Assembly (NCBI GenBank): GCA_041753575.1
Contig: JBGSUA010000222.1
Coordinates: forward strand, 1-48,313
Reading direction: 5' to 3'
DNA: 48,313 nt
From: CG2-30-51-40 sp041753575
Lineage (GTDB): Bacteria; Desulfobacterota; DSM-4660; Desulfatiglandales; Desulfatiglandaceae
The notes below the pieces were generated by a model that saw only the letters and a program-made list of their open reading frames with translations, had not been told where the DNA came from and made no database searches. The position numbers and the translations under genes were made by a program. How positions within the stretch are numbered: position 1 is the first letter of the stretch; every line of letters begins with the position of its first letter. Positions 6,816 through 16,056 of this stretch are shown piece after piece.

Positions 6816-7825
6816 TAGTGCCTATCTTTTTGCCTTTCCAGGGCTGTAAGGGCCGATGCGTCTTTTGCGACCAGAGAGCGATAACCTCGACAGAAGGAAA
6901 GGGCGTAAGCTCTCAAGCGATAGTCGGTCGTCTGAGTGATGCCTTTTCAAAGGCCAGGCGCCATGAGGGGAAAAAAGTAATAGTTGCCTTCTACGGCGGT
7001 ACTTTCACCAATAATCCCCTGCCTGTAATCAGAGAGATCCTTGATGCCACGTCCTCTTTCCGCGATAAGGGGCTCTTCTCTTCAATAAGGGTATCAACAA
7101 GGCCTGATTCGCTTGAAAAGGAAAAACTCCTTTTGATGAAAGAATACGGGGTGGATACAGTGGAATTGGGTGTTCAGTCAATGAACGATAATGTTCTGAC
7201 ACAGGCAGGAAGAGGGCATACCGCAGAGGATACAAGGGATGCTTTTCACATGCTCAAATCCCTCGGTTTTCAAATCGGGGCACAGCTCATGGTGGGGTTG
7301 CCCGGGGATTCTCCTTCCGGCTTTATGGATTCTGTTGAAGAGGTGATAGCCTTGAGGCCCGCGATGGTAAGACTTTATCCCACAGTGGTGATTGAAGGGA
7401 CCGCCCTTGCGGGGCTTTACGCCGATGGCAGCTACAGACCTCTTGGACTGGATGAGGCGGTGAAACTCTGCGCGGAGGCACTTGCTCGATTCGAAGAAGA
7501 GGAAATAGAGGTAATAAGGATAGGACTTGCGCCCTCTCAAGAGCTTATTGATGGAAAACGGATGATTGACGGCCCGTGGCATCCATGCTTTGGCTTCCTG
7601 GTAAGGTCATATCATTATCTGCAGAAGACAATAAAATTGCTGCCCGCTTTAGATGAGCCGGGGCTGGCCGTGCGTGTCAGGGTGCCATCGAAAGAGATCC
7701 CTCTTCTGAGGGGCTTCAAGAATAAGGGTCTTTTTGCGCTTAAAGCGGCGATGGCTGCAAAGACCGTCATCGTGGCCTCTGATGATTCCCTTACTCACGG
7801 GAAACCGGTTGTGGATGTAATATGA
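6794..7825 (+). CDS. Radical SAM protein (Elp3-like core) between rnc and era
   Basis: A 343-aa radical SAM enzyme. Residues C18, C22 and C25 (GCKGRCVFC) form the C-x3-C-x2-C [4Fe-4S] motif, followed by the SAM-binding YGGTFT and by STRPDSL, VELGVQSMND and GAQLMVGLPGD, an arrangement like the catalytic core of Elp3/YhcC-type proteins. No acetyltransferase or SPASM domain is attached. The substrate is unknown; related genes next to rnc and era hint at RNA modification, which is inference. The start is TTG at 6794 with an ideal AGGAGG seven bases upstream, inside rnc. Its stop overlaps the era ATG (7822), so the three genes are coupled. Confidence 0.85.
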   Translation: MFDQPPVIVPIFLPFQGCKGRCVFCDQRAITSTEGKGVSSQAIVGRLSDAFSKARRHEGKKVIVAFYGGTFTNNPLPVIREILDATSSFRDKGLFSSIRVSTRPDSLEKEKLLLMKEYGVDTVELGVQSMNDNVLTQAGRGHTAEDTRDAFHMLKSLGFQIGAQLMVGLPGDSPSGFMDSVEEVIALRPAMVRLYPTVVIEGTALAGLYADGSYRPLGLDEAVKLCAEALARFEEEEIEVIRIGLAPSQELIDGKRMIDGPWHPCFGFLVRSYHYLQKTIKLLPALDEPGLAVRVRVPSKEIPLLRGFKNKGLFALKAAMAAKTVIVASDDSLTHGKPVVDVI

Positions 7826-8706
7826 GCTTTTATTCAGGATTCATAGGATTTCTGGGTCCTCCCAACTCAGGGAAATCCACCCTTTTTAACACTATGCTTG
7901 GAAGGAAGCTTGCCATCGTTTCCCCAAGGCCGCAGACCACCAGGAACCGTATCATGGGAGTCCTGAACGGAGAGGATTTCCAGATGGTCTTGGTGGATAC
8001 CCCGGGAGTACACAGCGCAAAAAATCCACTTCACAGGAGCATGGTGGACTCAGCCCTTGCCTCATGCAGGGAGGTGGATGTCCTTGTCCTTGTGGCCGAA
8101 GTGATCAGCTTTCCGGCCGAAGGGATGGGTTCGATCTTAAGTACCTTCAGGGAGTTGACCAAGCCGGCAATCCTTGCGCTTAACAAGATTGATCTGATAA
8201 AGACTATAGAACTGCTTCCCCTTATTGATGCGGCCATGGATCTTTATCCCTTTGAAAGTATCGTGCCGCTTTCTGCCCGAACTGGGGACGGGATAGAAAG
8301 ACTTCTTGAGGAATTAAGGAAAAGACTCGGAGAAGGGCCGAGATTTTTTCCTGATGACATCGCCACCGATCAACCTGAGAGCTTTATTGTGGCAGAGACA
8401 ATCAGGGAGAAAATCTACTTCGCTGTAGGCGAGGAACTGCCTTATTCCTCTGCCGTAACGGTTGAAGCCATTGAAAGGGGGGTAAGAGACGACCTTGTCA
8501 AGATAAGAGGCGTCATCCACGTTGAAAGGGAAGGACAAAAAGCCATACTTATCGGAAAGGGCGGAAAGACCATAAAAACAATCGGGACAATGGCCCGAAA
8601 GGAATTAGAGCGGATGATGAATATCAAAATATTCCTGGATCTTGTGGTCAGGGTCGAAAAGAACTGGACAACCGATGCCAAGGCTCTTAGAAGACTCGGG
8701 TACTAA
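7822..8706 (+). CDS. era: GTPase Era
   Basis: A 294-aa GTPase of normal Era length that binds 16S rRNA and assists 30S subunit assembly at the inner membrane and cytosol. The G domain shows G1 GPPNSGKST (12-20), G3 DTPG and G4 NKID; the C-terminal KH RNA-binding domain shows GKGGKTIKTIGTMARKEL. The G1 loop has Pro-Pro-Asn-Ser where most Era proteins have Arg-Pro-Asn-Val, a mild change. ATG 7822 overlaps the stop of the radical SAM gene. Confidence 0.97.
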   Translation: MSFYSGFIGFLGPPNSGKSTLFNTMLGRKLAIVSPRPQTTRNRIMGVLNGEDFQMVLVDTPGVHSAKNPLHRSMVDSALASCREVDVLVLVAEVISFPAEGMGSILSTFRELTKPAILALNKIDLIKTIELLPLIDAAMDLYPFESIVPLSARTGDGIERLLEELRKRLGEGPRFFPDDIATDQPESFIVAETIREKIYFAVGEELPYSSAVTVEAIERGVRDDLVKIRGVIHVEREGQKAILIGKGGKTIKTIGTMARKELERMMNIKIFLDLVVRVEKNWTTDAKALRRLGY

Positions 8707-8712
8707 AGAAAA

Positions 8713-8739
8713 GGCCAACCGTTCAATGAACGGTTGGCC
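8713..8739. terminator. 27-base perfect palindrome after era
   Basis: Arms GGCCAACCGTTCA and TGAACGGTTGGCC separated by one base, 7 bases after the era stop. The stem is strong but only a weak CCCTT tail follows, so it may work as an RNA 3'-end stabiliser or bidirectional terminator between era and the convergent NtrC-type gene rather than as a classic intrinsic terminator. Confidence 0.55.
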
Positions 8740-8892
8740 CCTTAGGAGGAAAGAGTATCTGTCTGGCTTATATAGCTAGCAATAAGCTTGCCAAAAACCA
8801 GAGATCCCTTTGACTATCAGCAAGACTCAAACACAGTGCGGTTTCCCCGGCTAATTAACCGTCCCGCCGATAAAGCCAAGGAGCAAATAAAA

Positions 8893-8908
8893 GTACAATT
8901 TTTTGTAC
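8893..8908. repeat. Small AT-rich inverted repeat in convergent gap
   Basis: GTACAA-TTTT-TTGTAC within the 282-base gap between era and the NtrC-type gene. It is downstream of both genes, so an operator role is unlikely; a weak terminator for the minus-strand two-component operon is possible. Otherwise I see no gene or RNA in 8740-8988. Confidence 0.35.
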
Positions 8909-8988
8909 CTCAAAAAAGCAAGAATTGTATCATTTGTGATTATCTATTTAATTGTACACATTAAAACAAGGTTCAAAATTCTAAACAC

Positions 8989-10353
8989 CTAGATTACAAT
9001 TCCATACTTCTTAATCTTATGCTGCATCAGGCTCTTTGTTATTCCAAGCATCTGCGCAGCATGTGCCTGAACGTTGTTGCAGTGGGCAAGTGCTCTTCTC
9101 ACGAGCCTTTCTTCAATGGTTTCCAGGGCTTTGTGCAAGGGAACATCCGGTGGTATAAACCGTTCCACCTCAAAGTCGGCGCTCCCGCCCCGCAGTTCCT
9201 GAGGAAGATCTTCCGCTGTAATTGCTGATCCGGTTTTTAAGACAAGGGCTCTTTCAATTATATGCTCAAGTTCTCTTACGTTGCCGGGCCATTTGTGGTT
9301 GTAAAATAACTTCCATACGTCCTGGGTTACCTTAATTTTCTCGGCATCCTGCTGAGAGGTGTATTTCTCTATGAAATGCTTTACCAGGAGAGGCATATCA
9401 TCCAGTCTTTCACAAAGAGGCGGAATCTCAAGATTTATGACGTTAAGGCGGTAAAATAGATCCTCCCTGAAGTTGCCCGCCGGGACCTCTTTCCTGAGAT
9501 CCCGGTTGGTGGCCGATATTACCCTCACATCCACCTTGATGGTTCTTGTGCCGCCCACCCTCTCAAAGGTCATCTCCTGAAGAACTCTTAAGAGCTTTAC
9601 CTGCAAGGAGGCGGGCATATCTCCCACCTCATCAAGGAAAAGAGTTCCCCCGTCGGCCATCTCGAAGCGCCCCTTTTTCATGGCGATGGCCCCAGTAAAA
9701 GCGCCTTTTTCATGGCCGAACAGTTCGCTCTCAAGGAGGGTTTCCGCCAGCGCTCCGCAATTTACGGTGACGAACGGGCCATCCTTTCTGGGGCTTCCAT
9801 AATGGATGGATTTTGCGATTAATTCCTTTCCGGTGCCGCTTGGCCCTGTTATGAGAACCGTTGCCTTTGATTGGGCCACCTTGTCCATCATGTCATAAAT
9901 CCTGATCATGGGCTTGCTCTTGCCTATTATCATGCCGTAGCGGAAACGGTCGGAAAGGGCCTGCCGCAGGAGTTTGTTTTCCTTTTCAAGGCGATGGGCT
10001 TCAAGGGCTTTTTTTACCGTAAGCTTGAGCTGTTCGTTCTGAAATGGTTTGGTGATATAATCGTAGGCGTGCTTTTTCATGGCCTCAACGGCCATCTCTA
10101 TGGTTCCGTAAGCCGTAAGGGTGATTACCGGGACATCGGGTTTAAGCCTCTCACACTCTTCCAGAAGCTCCATTCCTGTCATGCCCGGCATCTTCATGTC
10201 CGTTATGAGAAGATCCACATCTGAGTTCCGCAGGATTTCCAGCGCGTCCCTGGCGCTTGAGGCAGTGAGGGTCTCATAGCCCTCCGCCCCCAGCAGGGCC
10301 TCCAGTAGCACCAGATAATTCTTTTCGTCATCAACAATAAGAATAGTCTGCAT
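8989..10353 (-). CDS. NtrC-family sigma-54-dependent response regulator
   Basis: A 454-aa transcription activator with three domains. Receiver domain: DD at 8-9, phosphoacceptor D52 (LLITDMKMPG), K102. AAA+ domain: Walker A GPSGTGKE (170-177), the sigma-54-contacting loop GAFTGA (217-222), and GTLFLDEVGDMP. C-terminal Fis-type helix-turn-helix (AHCNNVQAHAAQMLGITKSLMQHKIKKYG). When phosphorylated it should activate RNA polymerase with sigma-54 at enhancer-dependent promoters. It follows the sensor kinase by nine bases and is its evident partner. Target genes cannot be read from this window; I saw no convincing -24/-12 element here. Confidence 0.95.
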   Translation of the reverse strand: MQTILIVDDEKNYLVLLEALLGAEGYETLTASSARDALEILRNSDVDLLITDMKMPGMTGMELLEECERLKPDVPVITLTAYGTIEMAVEAMKKHAYDYITKPFQNEQLKLTVKKALEAHRLEKENKLLRQALSDRFRYGMIIGKSKPMIRIYDMMDKVAQSKATVLITGPSGTGKELIAKSIHYGSPRKDGPFVTVNCGALAETLLESELFGHEKGAFTGAIAMKKGRFEMADGGTLFLDEVGDMPASLQVKLLRVLQEMTFERVGGTRTIKVDVRVISATNRDLRKEVPAGNFREDLFYRLNVINLEIPPLCERLDDMPLLVKHFIEKYTSQQDAEKIKVTQDVWKLFYNHKWPGNVRELEHIIERALVLKTGSAITAEDLPQELRGGSADFEVERFIPPDVPLHKALETIEERLVRRALAHCNNVQAHAAQMLGITKSLMQHKIKKYGIVI

Positions 10354-10362
10354 TCAAAAGCT

Positions 10363-11802
10363 CTATAATCCCTTAGGCAATCTGATTTTTACATTGGTGC
10401 CGACCCCTTCAAGGGTCTCTATCTCAACGCTCCCATTATGTGACTCCACGATGTTTCTGACTATGGAAAGTCCCAGGCCGCTTCCCTTATCCTTGGTGCT
10501 GAAAAATGGGTCAAATATCCTGTCGAGGTTTTCTTTCTTTATTCCGCAGCCAGTGTCCTGTATCGAAATGAGATATGAATCCTTGGCGTCCGATAAGTCT
10601 ATCGTAAGAATTTTTCTTGTGTTGTCCATGGATTGTAAGGCATTTGCAATGACGTTCAGAAAGGCTCTGTAAAGCAGTTGCGGATCTGCTTTTATCTTCA
10701 TAGTCTTATCGGCGATGTTGTGTCTTATGGTTACGCCGTCCCTTTCAAGTTGCGGAAGCAAAAACTGTATGTTTTTCATCATAATTTCGTCAAGGTTGAC
10801 ATCTTGAAGATTAGGCATTTGTGGCCGTGCAAAATCCAGGAACTCCGTTACAATGTCGTTAAGGCGACTTGATTCTTCGATTATCATGGAAGAAAGCTTC
10901 TTCTGGGATTCAGTACTGGTGCCGGTGGCGGCAAGGAGCTCTGCTGTACTCCTTATTATGCCAAGAGGGTTTCTGATTTCGTGGGATACTCCTGCGCACA
11001 TCTGCCCCAGGGCTGCGAGCCTTTCAGATTGATTCAGTTGGGCCTCAAGCTTTCTCTGTTCCACGGCCTTCTGGGCGAGGATATTCTCCGCCCTGTGGAC
11101 TATGACGAGGAGGGCCACAAATATCAAAGCCATGATTGAGGCGGAAAGCCCGAAGACCATATACTGAAACTTGACAAGTGATTCGTATTCCTCTGTAAGA
11201 TCCTGTATCAGCTCAAATACGCCTAGAAGAGGCCCCTTTTCCCCAGTGAATGGGTCCAGCCCTACAAATGGAATAAAGGTGCGCAGTTTTCTTTCTCCTC
11301 CCGGGATTTCAAGCCCTATGCCCAGGAAGTCATCCCAGCTTGATACCAGTCCTGAAAAATGCTCCCCTTTAACGGCTTTTTTATACCCAAGGCTTTCGGG
11401 GACCTCCTGCCCGACCATGGATTGATCTGTGCTGTATGCAATGACGCCTTTTCCGACGTCATAGATATTGACAAGATTAATCTTGAGGCTGTGAACCGTG
11501 TTTCTGACCACCTGGTCCATCCACTCAAACTGCTCCTTTTCCCTTAGCTTGACCTTGCCGTAACGCCTGACTGTCGGAAGCACGAAGTTCTGGAAAACCT
11601 GGTGATTCAAATTTTCTCCGATAAGGAGGGCGTAGTTCTCATAGCTCTTCATAAGTATGTCCTTCGCCTGCTTTGATATGACTACTGAAAAAGGGAAGCT
11701 GAAGGCTATAAGGACTACAAAGCTTGCATAGGCAAAAAACTTTACCAGCCTGAACTGTTTGCCCTTTGTTGGGGTTTCTGATCTGTTCATCATGCCTCTC
11801 AT
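10363..11802 (-). CDS. Membrane sensor histidine kinase
   Basis: A 479-aa inner-membrane kinase. TM1 is at about 22-42 and TM2 at about 215-236; the roughly 170 residues between form a periplasmic sensor that looks Cache-like (IYDVGKGVIAYSTDQSMVGQ), signal unknown. After TM2 come a linker coiled coil, the H box with H274 (GVSHEIRNPLG), the N box VIANALQSM and the G boxes DTGCGIKKE and GSGLGLSIV. No HAMP or PAS domain is obvious. It phosphorylates the NtrC-type regulator encoded next. Start choice is uncertain: ATGs at 11802, 11793 and 11790 compete, and GAGAGG best fits the third. Confidence 0.93.
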   Translation of the reverse strand: MRGMMNRSETPTKGKQFRLVKFFAYASFVVLIAFSFPFSVVISKQAKDILMKSYENYALLIGENLNHQVFQNFVLPTVRRYGKVKLREKEQFEWMDQVVRNTVHSLKINLVNIYDVGKGVIAYSTDQSMVGQEVPESLGYKKAVKGEHFSGLVSSWDDFLGIGLEIPGGERKLRTFIPFVGLDPFTGEKGPLLGVFELIQDLTEEYESLVKFQYMVFGLSASIMALIFVALLVIVHRAENILAQKAVEQRKLEAQLNQSERLAALGQMCAGVSHEIRNPLGIIRSTAELLAATGTSTESQKKLSSMIIEESSRLNDIVTEFLDFARPQMPNLQDVNLDEIMMKNIQFLLPQLERDGVTIRHNIADKTMKIKADPQLLYRAFLNVIANALQSMDNTRKILTIDLSDAKDSYLISIQDTGCGIKKENLDRIFDPFFSTKDKGSGLGLSIVRNIVESHNGSVEIETLEGVGTNVKIRLPKGL

Positions 11803-11829
11803 CTTACTCTACACAAATACCTTATGCCT

Positions 11830-11859
11830 ATTGTATGCTCAAATATCCTGACGGGTCAA
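11830..11859 (-). promoter_or_regulatory. Sigma-70 promoter for the two-component operon
   Basis: Minus strand: -35 TTGACC (11854-11859), 18-base spacer, -10 TACAAT (11830-11835), about 30 bases before the kinase start. Confidence 0.55.
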
Positions 11860-12026
11860 CCTGGGTTAACTCCGGCCTCCTGAGATGACCGCATGGAAAA
11901 AGATCGCCGGGGAAAGTCGCCTTTTCAAGGGTTCATGAGATGGCGTGGCAGGAGGGCCTCAGACAGCTTGCCCGCACGGGCGTGAATTATCCCCCAAGGA
12001 AAAATTGAAAAAAACGAGGTGTTATA

Positions 12027-13313
12027 ATGCAATATTTGAACTCTGATTTGGATCTTAAAGATCTCCCCTACCTCCTCTATTCGGATCAGTCCGGTAGGAT
12101 CATGGAACATCCATATCTGAGGATGGCAGGCCTTTCTGGAGAGATAAATGTGATTCCAGGGGATCTCCTGCCTATGCCGCAGTATAGCAAGCTGTTCTTC
12201 CTGCCTGATTGCCCCCCTCTGGGATTAGATCCTGAGAGCGGTGAATTGGAGGTCATAATGGAGATGGAGGACGCCGATGGTAAGACAGGCCCCTGCTTTG
12301 CCGTCGCGGCCTTTCCGGAGCCCGGATTTGTGCGAACTCTTCTCCCGGCCGCCCGCTATGATCGGATGAATTATACCCTCCCTATGTGGGCCTATACGGC
12401 GGTGGGTTACAGAGATGAGCAATACTGGATTGCGGCCTTCAGGGTGGAGGATAATCCCAAATGGGATCCAAGGAACTATGACGATAAGCTTTTATTGCCC
12501 GCCGTAAAACGGTTTATGAAGAGCCACCGAGGGCCTCTTACCAAACATCTGATGCAGTGCGCGACAGTAAACCACTGCTTTGCCGCTAAGAATCTCTTCC
12601 TGGGGCGCTGGGAGGCGCCCATCCCGGTCAGCAGGAAGTGCAACGCGGCCTGCCTGGGATGTCTTTCCCTTCAGCCTCATAAGTCATGCCAGGCATCTCA
12701 CAGCAGGATAGGCTTCAGGCCTTCAAAGGATGAAATTGTCTCAATAGCTGTTGAACACCTTGAAAGAGCACCGGAGGCAATGGTCAGTTTTGGCCAGGGC
12801 TGCGAGGGGGAGCCCCTCACCGAATTCCGGCTTATCGCCGAAAGCATTCGCGAGATAAGGCATAGGACGGGAATTGGCTCAATAAATCTTAATACCAATG
12901 GAAGCTATACCGATCGCCTCAGGGCTGTTATCAAAAGTGGCCTTGATTCCGTCAGGATAAGCCTTAATAGCGCAAGGCCCGAACTCTATTTGGCTTACTA
13001 CAGGCCTAGAGGGTATGGTTTTTCAAATGTTGTTGAAAGCATAAAGGTGGCAGTGGATGCGCGCATATTTACCATGATCAACTATCTTGTATTTCCAGGC
13101 ATTACGGATCAGCCTAGCGAGGTTGAAGCCCTTATGAGACTGATAGCCAAAACAGGCATTGATTTTGTTCATCTCAAAAACCTCTGCATAGATCCTAAGC
13201 TTTACCTGAGCTCCATGGGAGTCACGGAGGAAAAGGGGATAGGCATGCGTGCCATGGCGGATCTTCTCAAAAAAGAATTCCCGCGCCTTGAAATAGGATA
13301 CTTCAACAAGTAA
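12027..13313 (+). CDS. Radical SAM protein with unrecognised N-terminal domain
   Basis: A 428-aa protein. The first 195 residues form a domain I do not recognise, with acidic and aromatic segments (DLKDLPYLLYSDQSGRIMEH). The second half is a radical SAM core: C205, C209, C212 (KCNAACLGC) as the C-x3-C-x2-C cluster site, FGQGCEGEP (SAM-binding GGE-like element), INLNTNGSY, and VRISLNSA. Additional cysteines at 178, 184 and 221 flank the cluster. It ends without a SPASM domain. Substrate unknown. GAGG seven bases before ATG 12027 supports the start. It stands alone between divergent and convergent neighbours. Confidence 0.8.
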   Translation: MQYLNSDLDLKDLPYLLYSDQSGRIMEHPYLRMAGLSGEINVIPGDLLPMPQYSKLFFLPDCPPLGLDPESGELEVIMEMEDADGKTGPCFAVAAFPEPGFVRTLLPAARYDRMNYTLPMWAYTAVGYRDEQYWIAAFRVEDNPKWDPRNYDDKLLLPAVKRFMKSHRGPLTKHLMQCATVNHCFAAKNLFLGRWEAPIPVSRKCNAACLGCLSLQPHKSCQASHSRIGFRPSKDEIVSIAVEHLERAPEAMVSFGQGCEGEPLTEFRLIAESIREIRHRTGIGSINLNTNGSYTDRLRAVIKSGLDSVRISLNSARPELYLAYYRPRGYGFSNVVESIKVAVDARIFTMINYLVFPGITDQPSEVEALMRLIAKTGIDFVHLKNLCIDPKLYLSSMGVTEEKGIGMRAMADLLKKEFPRLEIGYFNK

Positions 13314-13368
13314 CTCGCAGGGCATGGCGAACCGTGAGGCTAACGGAGGGGTCCAATCTTGGCGGCTT

Positions 13369-14652
13369 CTATTTTTCCCTTGCCACTGCCCTGTATCCTA
13401 TGTCGTTTCTGTAATATGCGCCTTCCCAATTGATGCGCCTTGCAATCTCATAAGCAGTTTCTTTGGCCTTTCTTACCGAGGCCCCGAGTGCTGTAACACA
13501 CAAGACCCTTCCCCCGTTGGTCAACACCTTTTTCCCATCAAGTCTTGTGCCCGCATGAAAAACCTTGGAGTCAGGCATATCTTCCTCAGGAAGACCGTAT
13601 ATGGGATACCCCTTTTTGTAACTTACGGGATAACCCCCTGCCGCCATTACAACACCAAGCGCCGGTCTTGGATCCCATTTGATATCTGTAGCAGATAGGT
13701 TTCCCGATACTGCGGCAAGACACATTTCTACCAGATCAGACTTAAGGCGCATAAGGATAGGCTGTGTCTCAGGATCTCCGAGGCGGCAGTTGAATTCAAG
13801 CACCTTCACCGTGCCATCTCCTGTGATCATTAAACCGGCATAAAGAAAGCCTCTATAGTGAATTCCTTCCTGAGCCATTCCCAAAATCGTCGGTTCTATT
13901 ATGTCCTTCATGATCGTGCCGTGCATAGCGCGGTCAATAACAGGCGCGGGCGAATAGGCTCCCATGCCTCCAGTGTTGGGACCTCTGTCTCCGTCGTCCC
14001 TTGCCTTATGATCCTGAGAGGTAGCAAGAGGAACTATGTGAGAGCCATCCGTCATGACGATAAAACTTGCCTCTTCTCCCATAACGCAGTCTTCGATGAT
14101 GATCCTCTTTCCGGCCTCTCCGAAGGAGCGGCTGACCAGCATGGAATCAACCGCCATGCATGCCTCTTCCTCTGTTTTTGCAACCAGGACCCCTTTGCCG
14201 GCAGCTAGGCCGTCTGCCTTGACAACTATAGGGGCACCGTGGGAGGCGATATATTCCTTTGCCTCTCTCGGGTCGGTAAAGCATCTGAAGGGGGCCGTGT
14301 CAATCTTGTGCCTCGACAGGAACTCCTTGGCAAATACCTTTGACCCCTCAAGTTGAGCATCCAAGCGACCAGGGCCAAAACACGGGATGCCTTCTCCGGA
14401 TAAAAGATCCGAAAGCCCGGCTACAAGCGGGGCCTCAGGCCCTATGATTACGAGATCAGGCTTCTCCTTCCTGGCAAGGGCAAGCAGAGAGTAAACATCC
14501 TCGGCCTCGATGGCTACATTTTCAACCTTGGATTCAAGGGCGGTCCCGGCGTTGCCGGGACATACAAGTACCTTTTTGATAAGAGGAGATCGTGATGCCT
14601 TCCACGCGATTGCGTGTTCTCTTCCCCCTCCTCCTACAACGATTACCTTCAT
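13369..14652 (-). CDS. purD: Phosphoribosylamine-glycine ligase
   Basis: A 427-aa GAR synthetase, the second step of purine synthesis (phosphoribosylamine + glycine + ATP), cytoplasmic. N-terminal VIVVGGGGREHAIAWK, ATP-grasp KADGLAAGKGV, the DHKARDDGDRGPNTGGMGAYSPAP block and EFNCRLGDPETQ are all present, and length is normal. Two ATGs are adjacent (14655 and 14652); GGGAG spaced six bases from the second and the family start MKV favour 14652. It overlaps the stop of the DUF3108 gene. The purine link with an envelope-type neighbour is probably only positional. Confidence 0.96.
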   Translation of the reverse strand: MKVIVVGGGGREHAIAWKASRSPLIKKVLVCPGNAGTALESKVENVAIEAEDVYSLLALARKEKPDLVIIGPEAPLVAGLSDLLSGEGIPCFGPGRLDAQLEGSKVFAKEFLSRHKIDTAPFRCFTDPREAKEYIASHGAPIVVKADGLAAGKGVLVAKTEEEACMAVDSMLVSRSFGEAGKRIIIEDCVMGEEASFIVMTDGSHIVPLATSQDHKARDDGDRGPNTGGMGAYSPAPVIDRAMHGTIMKDIIEPTILGMAQEGIHYRGFLYAGLMITGDGTVKVLEFNCRLGDPETQPILMRLKSDLVEMCLAAVSGNLSATDIKWDPRPALGVVMAAGGYPVSYKKGYPIYGLPEEDMPDSKVFHAGTRLDGKKVLTNGGRVLCVTALGASVRKAKETAYEIARRINWEGAYYRNDIGYRAVAREK

Positions 14653-15518
14653 CATGGACTCCCTTCCCGAGATTTATCCGAATGAGTTGTGCTTATATGC
14701 CGGGCCTTGCCAGGAAGCGGCTTTGAAAGAGGCCTCATTTTTCTGGTATGAGCGAGCGGCTCATTCCCATTTGTGTTCTCAATGGAAACAAGCTCTGCGA
14801 CAAAGCTCCCTACTATGACCTTGCTCTTGATCCTGACGGGGATACTGTGTCCGTCGGCTGTCACCCATACAAAGAGCCTGGCCCCCGGGCTCTTCTCAAA
14901 TACCCCTCTTACGTGCTTTAGATCGGGCTCTACAAGATAGGTTTCAAAAGAACCGGCAGGCACAGAAATCCTTTCTTTCTTTAGAACCCTTACGTTCCCG
15001 GTGACGCACCTCTTGCCGTCCGTTACAGGCGATGAAAGCTCAACGCCTTCATGAAGCTCCCTGAGCCTGAAGGCATAAAAGATGCTTAGCGGGTCAAGGG
15101 ATCCCGGGAGAATTGCTATTGGTTCGCGTCCTTTTCCGCCTTCGCGATATTGCGCCTTAAGACTGCTCCAGTCGAATGTCACCTCTGAAAGTTTTTTTCT
15201 CCTGCCGGCGTTTTCAATACGGTAGAAAAAACTTCTCTTCAGGTCTCTGTCAGTGAAGGAGTCAACCCTGTCCCTGACCTTGTATATCACATCTATAAGG
15301 GGATAGGTGGAGGCCTCAGCCGAGAAATGATAGCCAATGCTCCCGTCTTTAAAAGAGGCCGAGGCGACCTCCAAAACGGCTTTCCCTGCCGGAATGATCC
15401 CCCATCTCAGCTCAAAGTAAAGTTTTTCTCCGGCTGCGAAAGGAACCGGGCCGGCAAGGGCACTCACAGTCCCGAAAAACATTATCAGGCCGAAAGCTGC
15501 CTGAAATAGCCTTGTCAT
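14652..15518 (-). CDS. Exported DUF3108 protein
   Basis: A 288-aa protein with an N-terminal signal peptide (LFQAAFGLIMFFGTVSALAG, residues 4-23) and the DUF3108 pattern: FAAGEKLYFELRWGIIPAGK, ASTYPLIDVIYKVRDRVDSF, a middle RKKLSEVTFDW, and PGSLDPLSIFYAFR. The family is periplasmic and beta-rich, of unknown function. The C-terminal 40 residues are basic and low in structure. It lies 29 bases after the small membrane-protein gene and is coupled to purD by a stop/start overlap. Confidence 0.88.
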   Translation of the reverse strand: MTRLFQAAFGLIMFFGTVSALAGPVPFAAGEKLYFELRWGIIPAGKAVLEVASASFKDGSIGYHFSAEASTYPLIDVIYKVRDRVDSFTDRDLKRSFFYRIENAGRRKKLSEVTFDWSSLKAQYREGGKGREPIAILPGSLDPLSIFYAFRLRELHEGVELSSPVTDGKRCVTGNVRVLKKERISVPAGSFETYLVEPDLKHVRGVFEKSPGARLFVWVTADGHSIPVRIKSKVIVGSFVAELVSIENTNGNEPLAHTRKMRPLSKPLPGKARHISTTHSDKSREGSP

Positions 15519-15547
15519 GGCTCTATCAAAGGTCAGATTCAGCCTGT

Positions 15548-15844
15548 CTAGATGTCACCCAGCGGCCTGGTAAAGGTATAGGCTGCGGGCTCGGCTACTA
15601 GCTTCTGGAAGGCTGAATCGGTGTTTCCCCCCAGGGCGGAAAAGGGAAGCGACACCACAAATACCAAGGTTCCGGCCACGGTGCCGATAATACCCAGAGG
15701 CCTAACCACCAAAGCATCTACCACCATCTTTTCAGTGGTCCTGGGGTCAACGGCACTCGTCATCTCTTCCGCACGAGCGCCCATAGGTCCCATGATGAAC
15801 GCTGCCATCAATATCAAAACGGCCATCTTGGATAAGAATTTCAT
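15548..15844 (-). CDS. Small membrane or exported protein, RPLG-type
   Basis: A 98-aa protein with a signal sequence (KFLSKMAVLILMAAFIMGP, cleavage near ARA-EE) and a second hydrophobic segment (GIIGTVAGTLVFVVSLPFSA). Two similar RPLG elements flank the hydrophobic core (VVRPLGIIG and FTRPLGDI). Similar small proteins occur in many proteobacteria as hypotheticals, sometimes named multidrug transporter without evidence. The frame is open to 15871, but GGAGG five bases before ATG 15844 and the signal peptide fix the start here. Confidence 0.75.
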   Translation of the reverse strand: MKFLSKMAVLILMAAFIMGPMGARAEEMTSAVDPRTTEKMVVDALVVRPLGIIGTVAGTLVFVVSLPFSALGGNTDSAFQKLVAEPAAYTFTRPLGDI

Positions 15845-16056
15845 TGTCTCCTCCTGAATAGCGTTGGTCACTTCTTAAGCGATCACAGGGAACCTCTCCA
15901 AACCCGACTCCAAGTCTCCCGGCCCTGGAAGCTGCTTCCCGCCGGTCATTCTCAAAAGGGCCCGAGAAGCCTCCCCTGCAGTGATCGGATACATCACTTA
16001 TATATTATATGAATTCCAAAAGGAAAAAACAGTTAAAAAAAGAAGGCCTTTTGCCC

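Noticed and set aside
11880..12026. Possible sigma-54 promoter near the NtrC-type operon
   Set aside because: GTGGCAGG and TTGCCC are present but the GG-N10-GC spacing is wrong.
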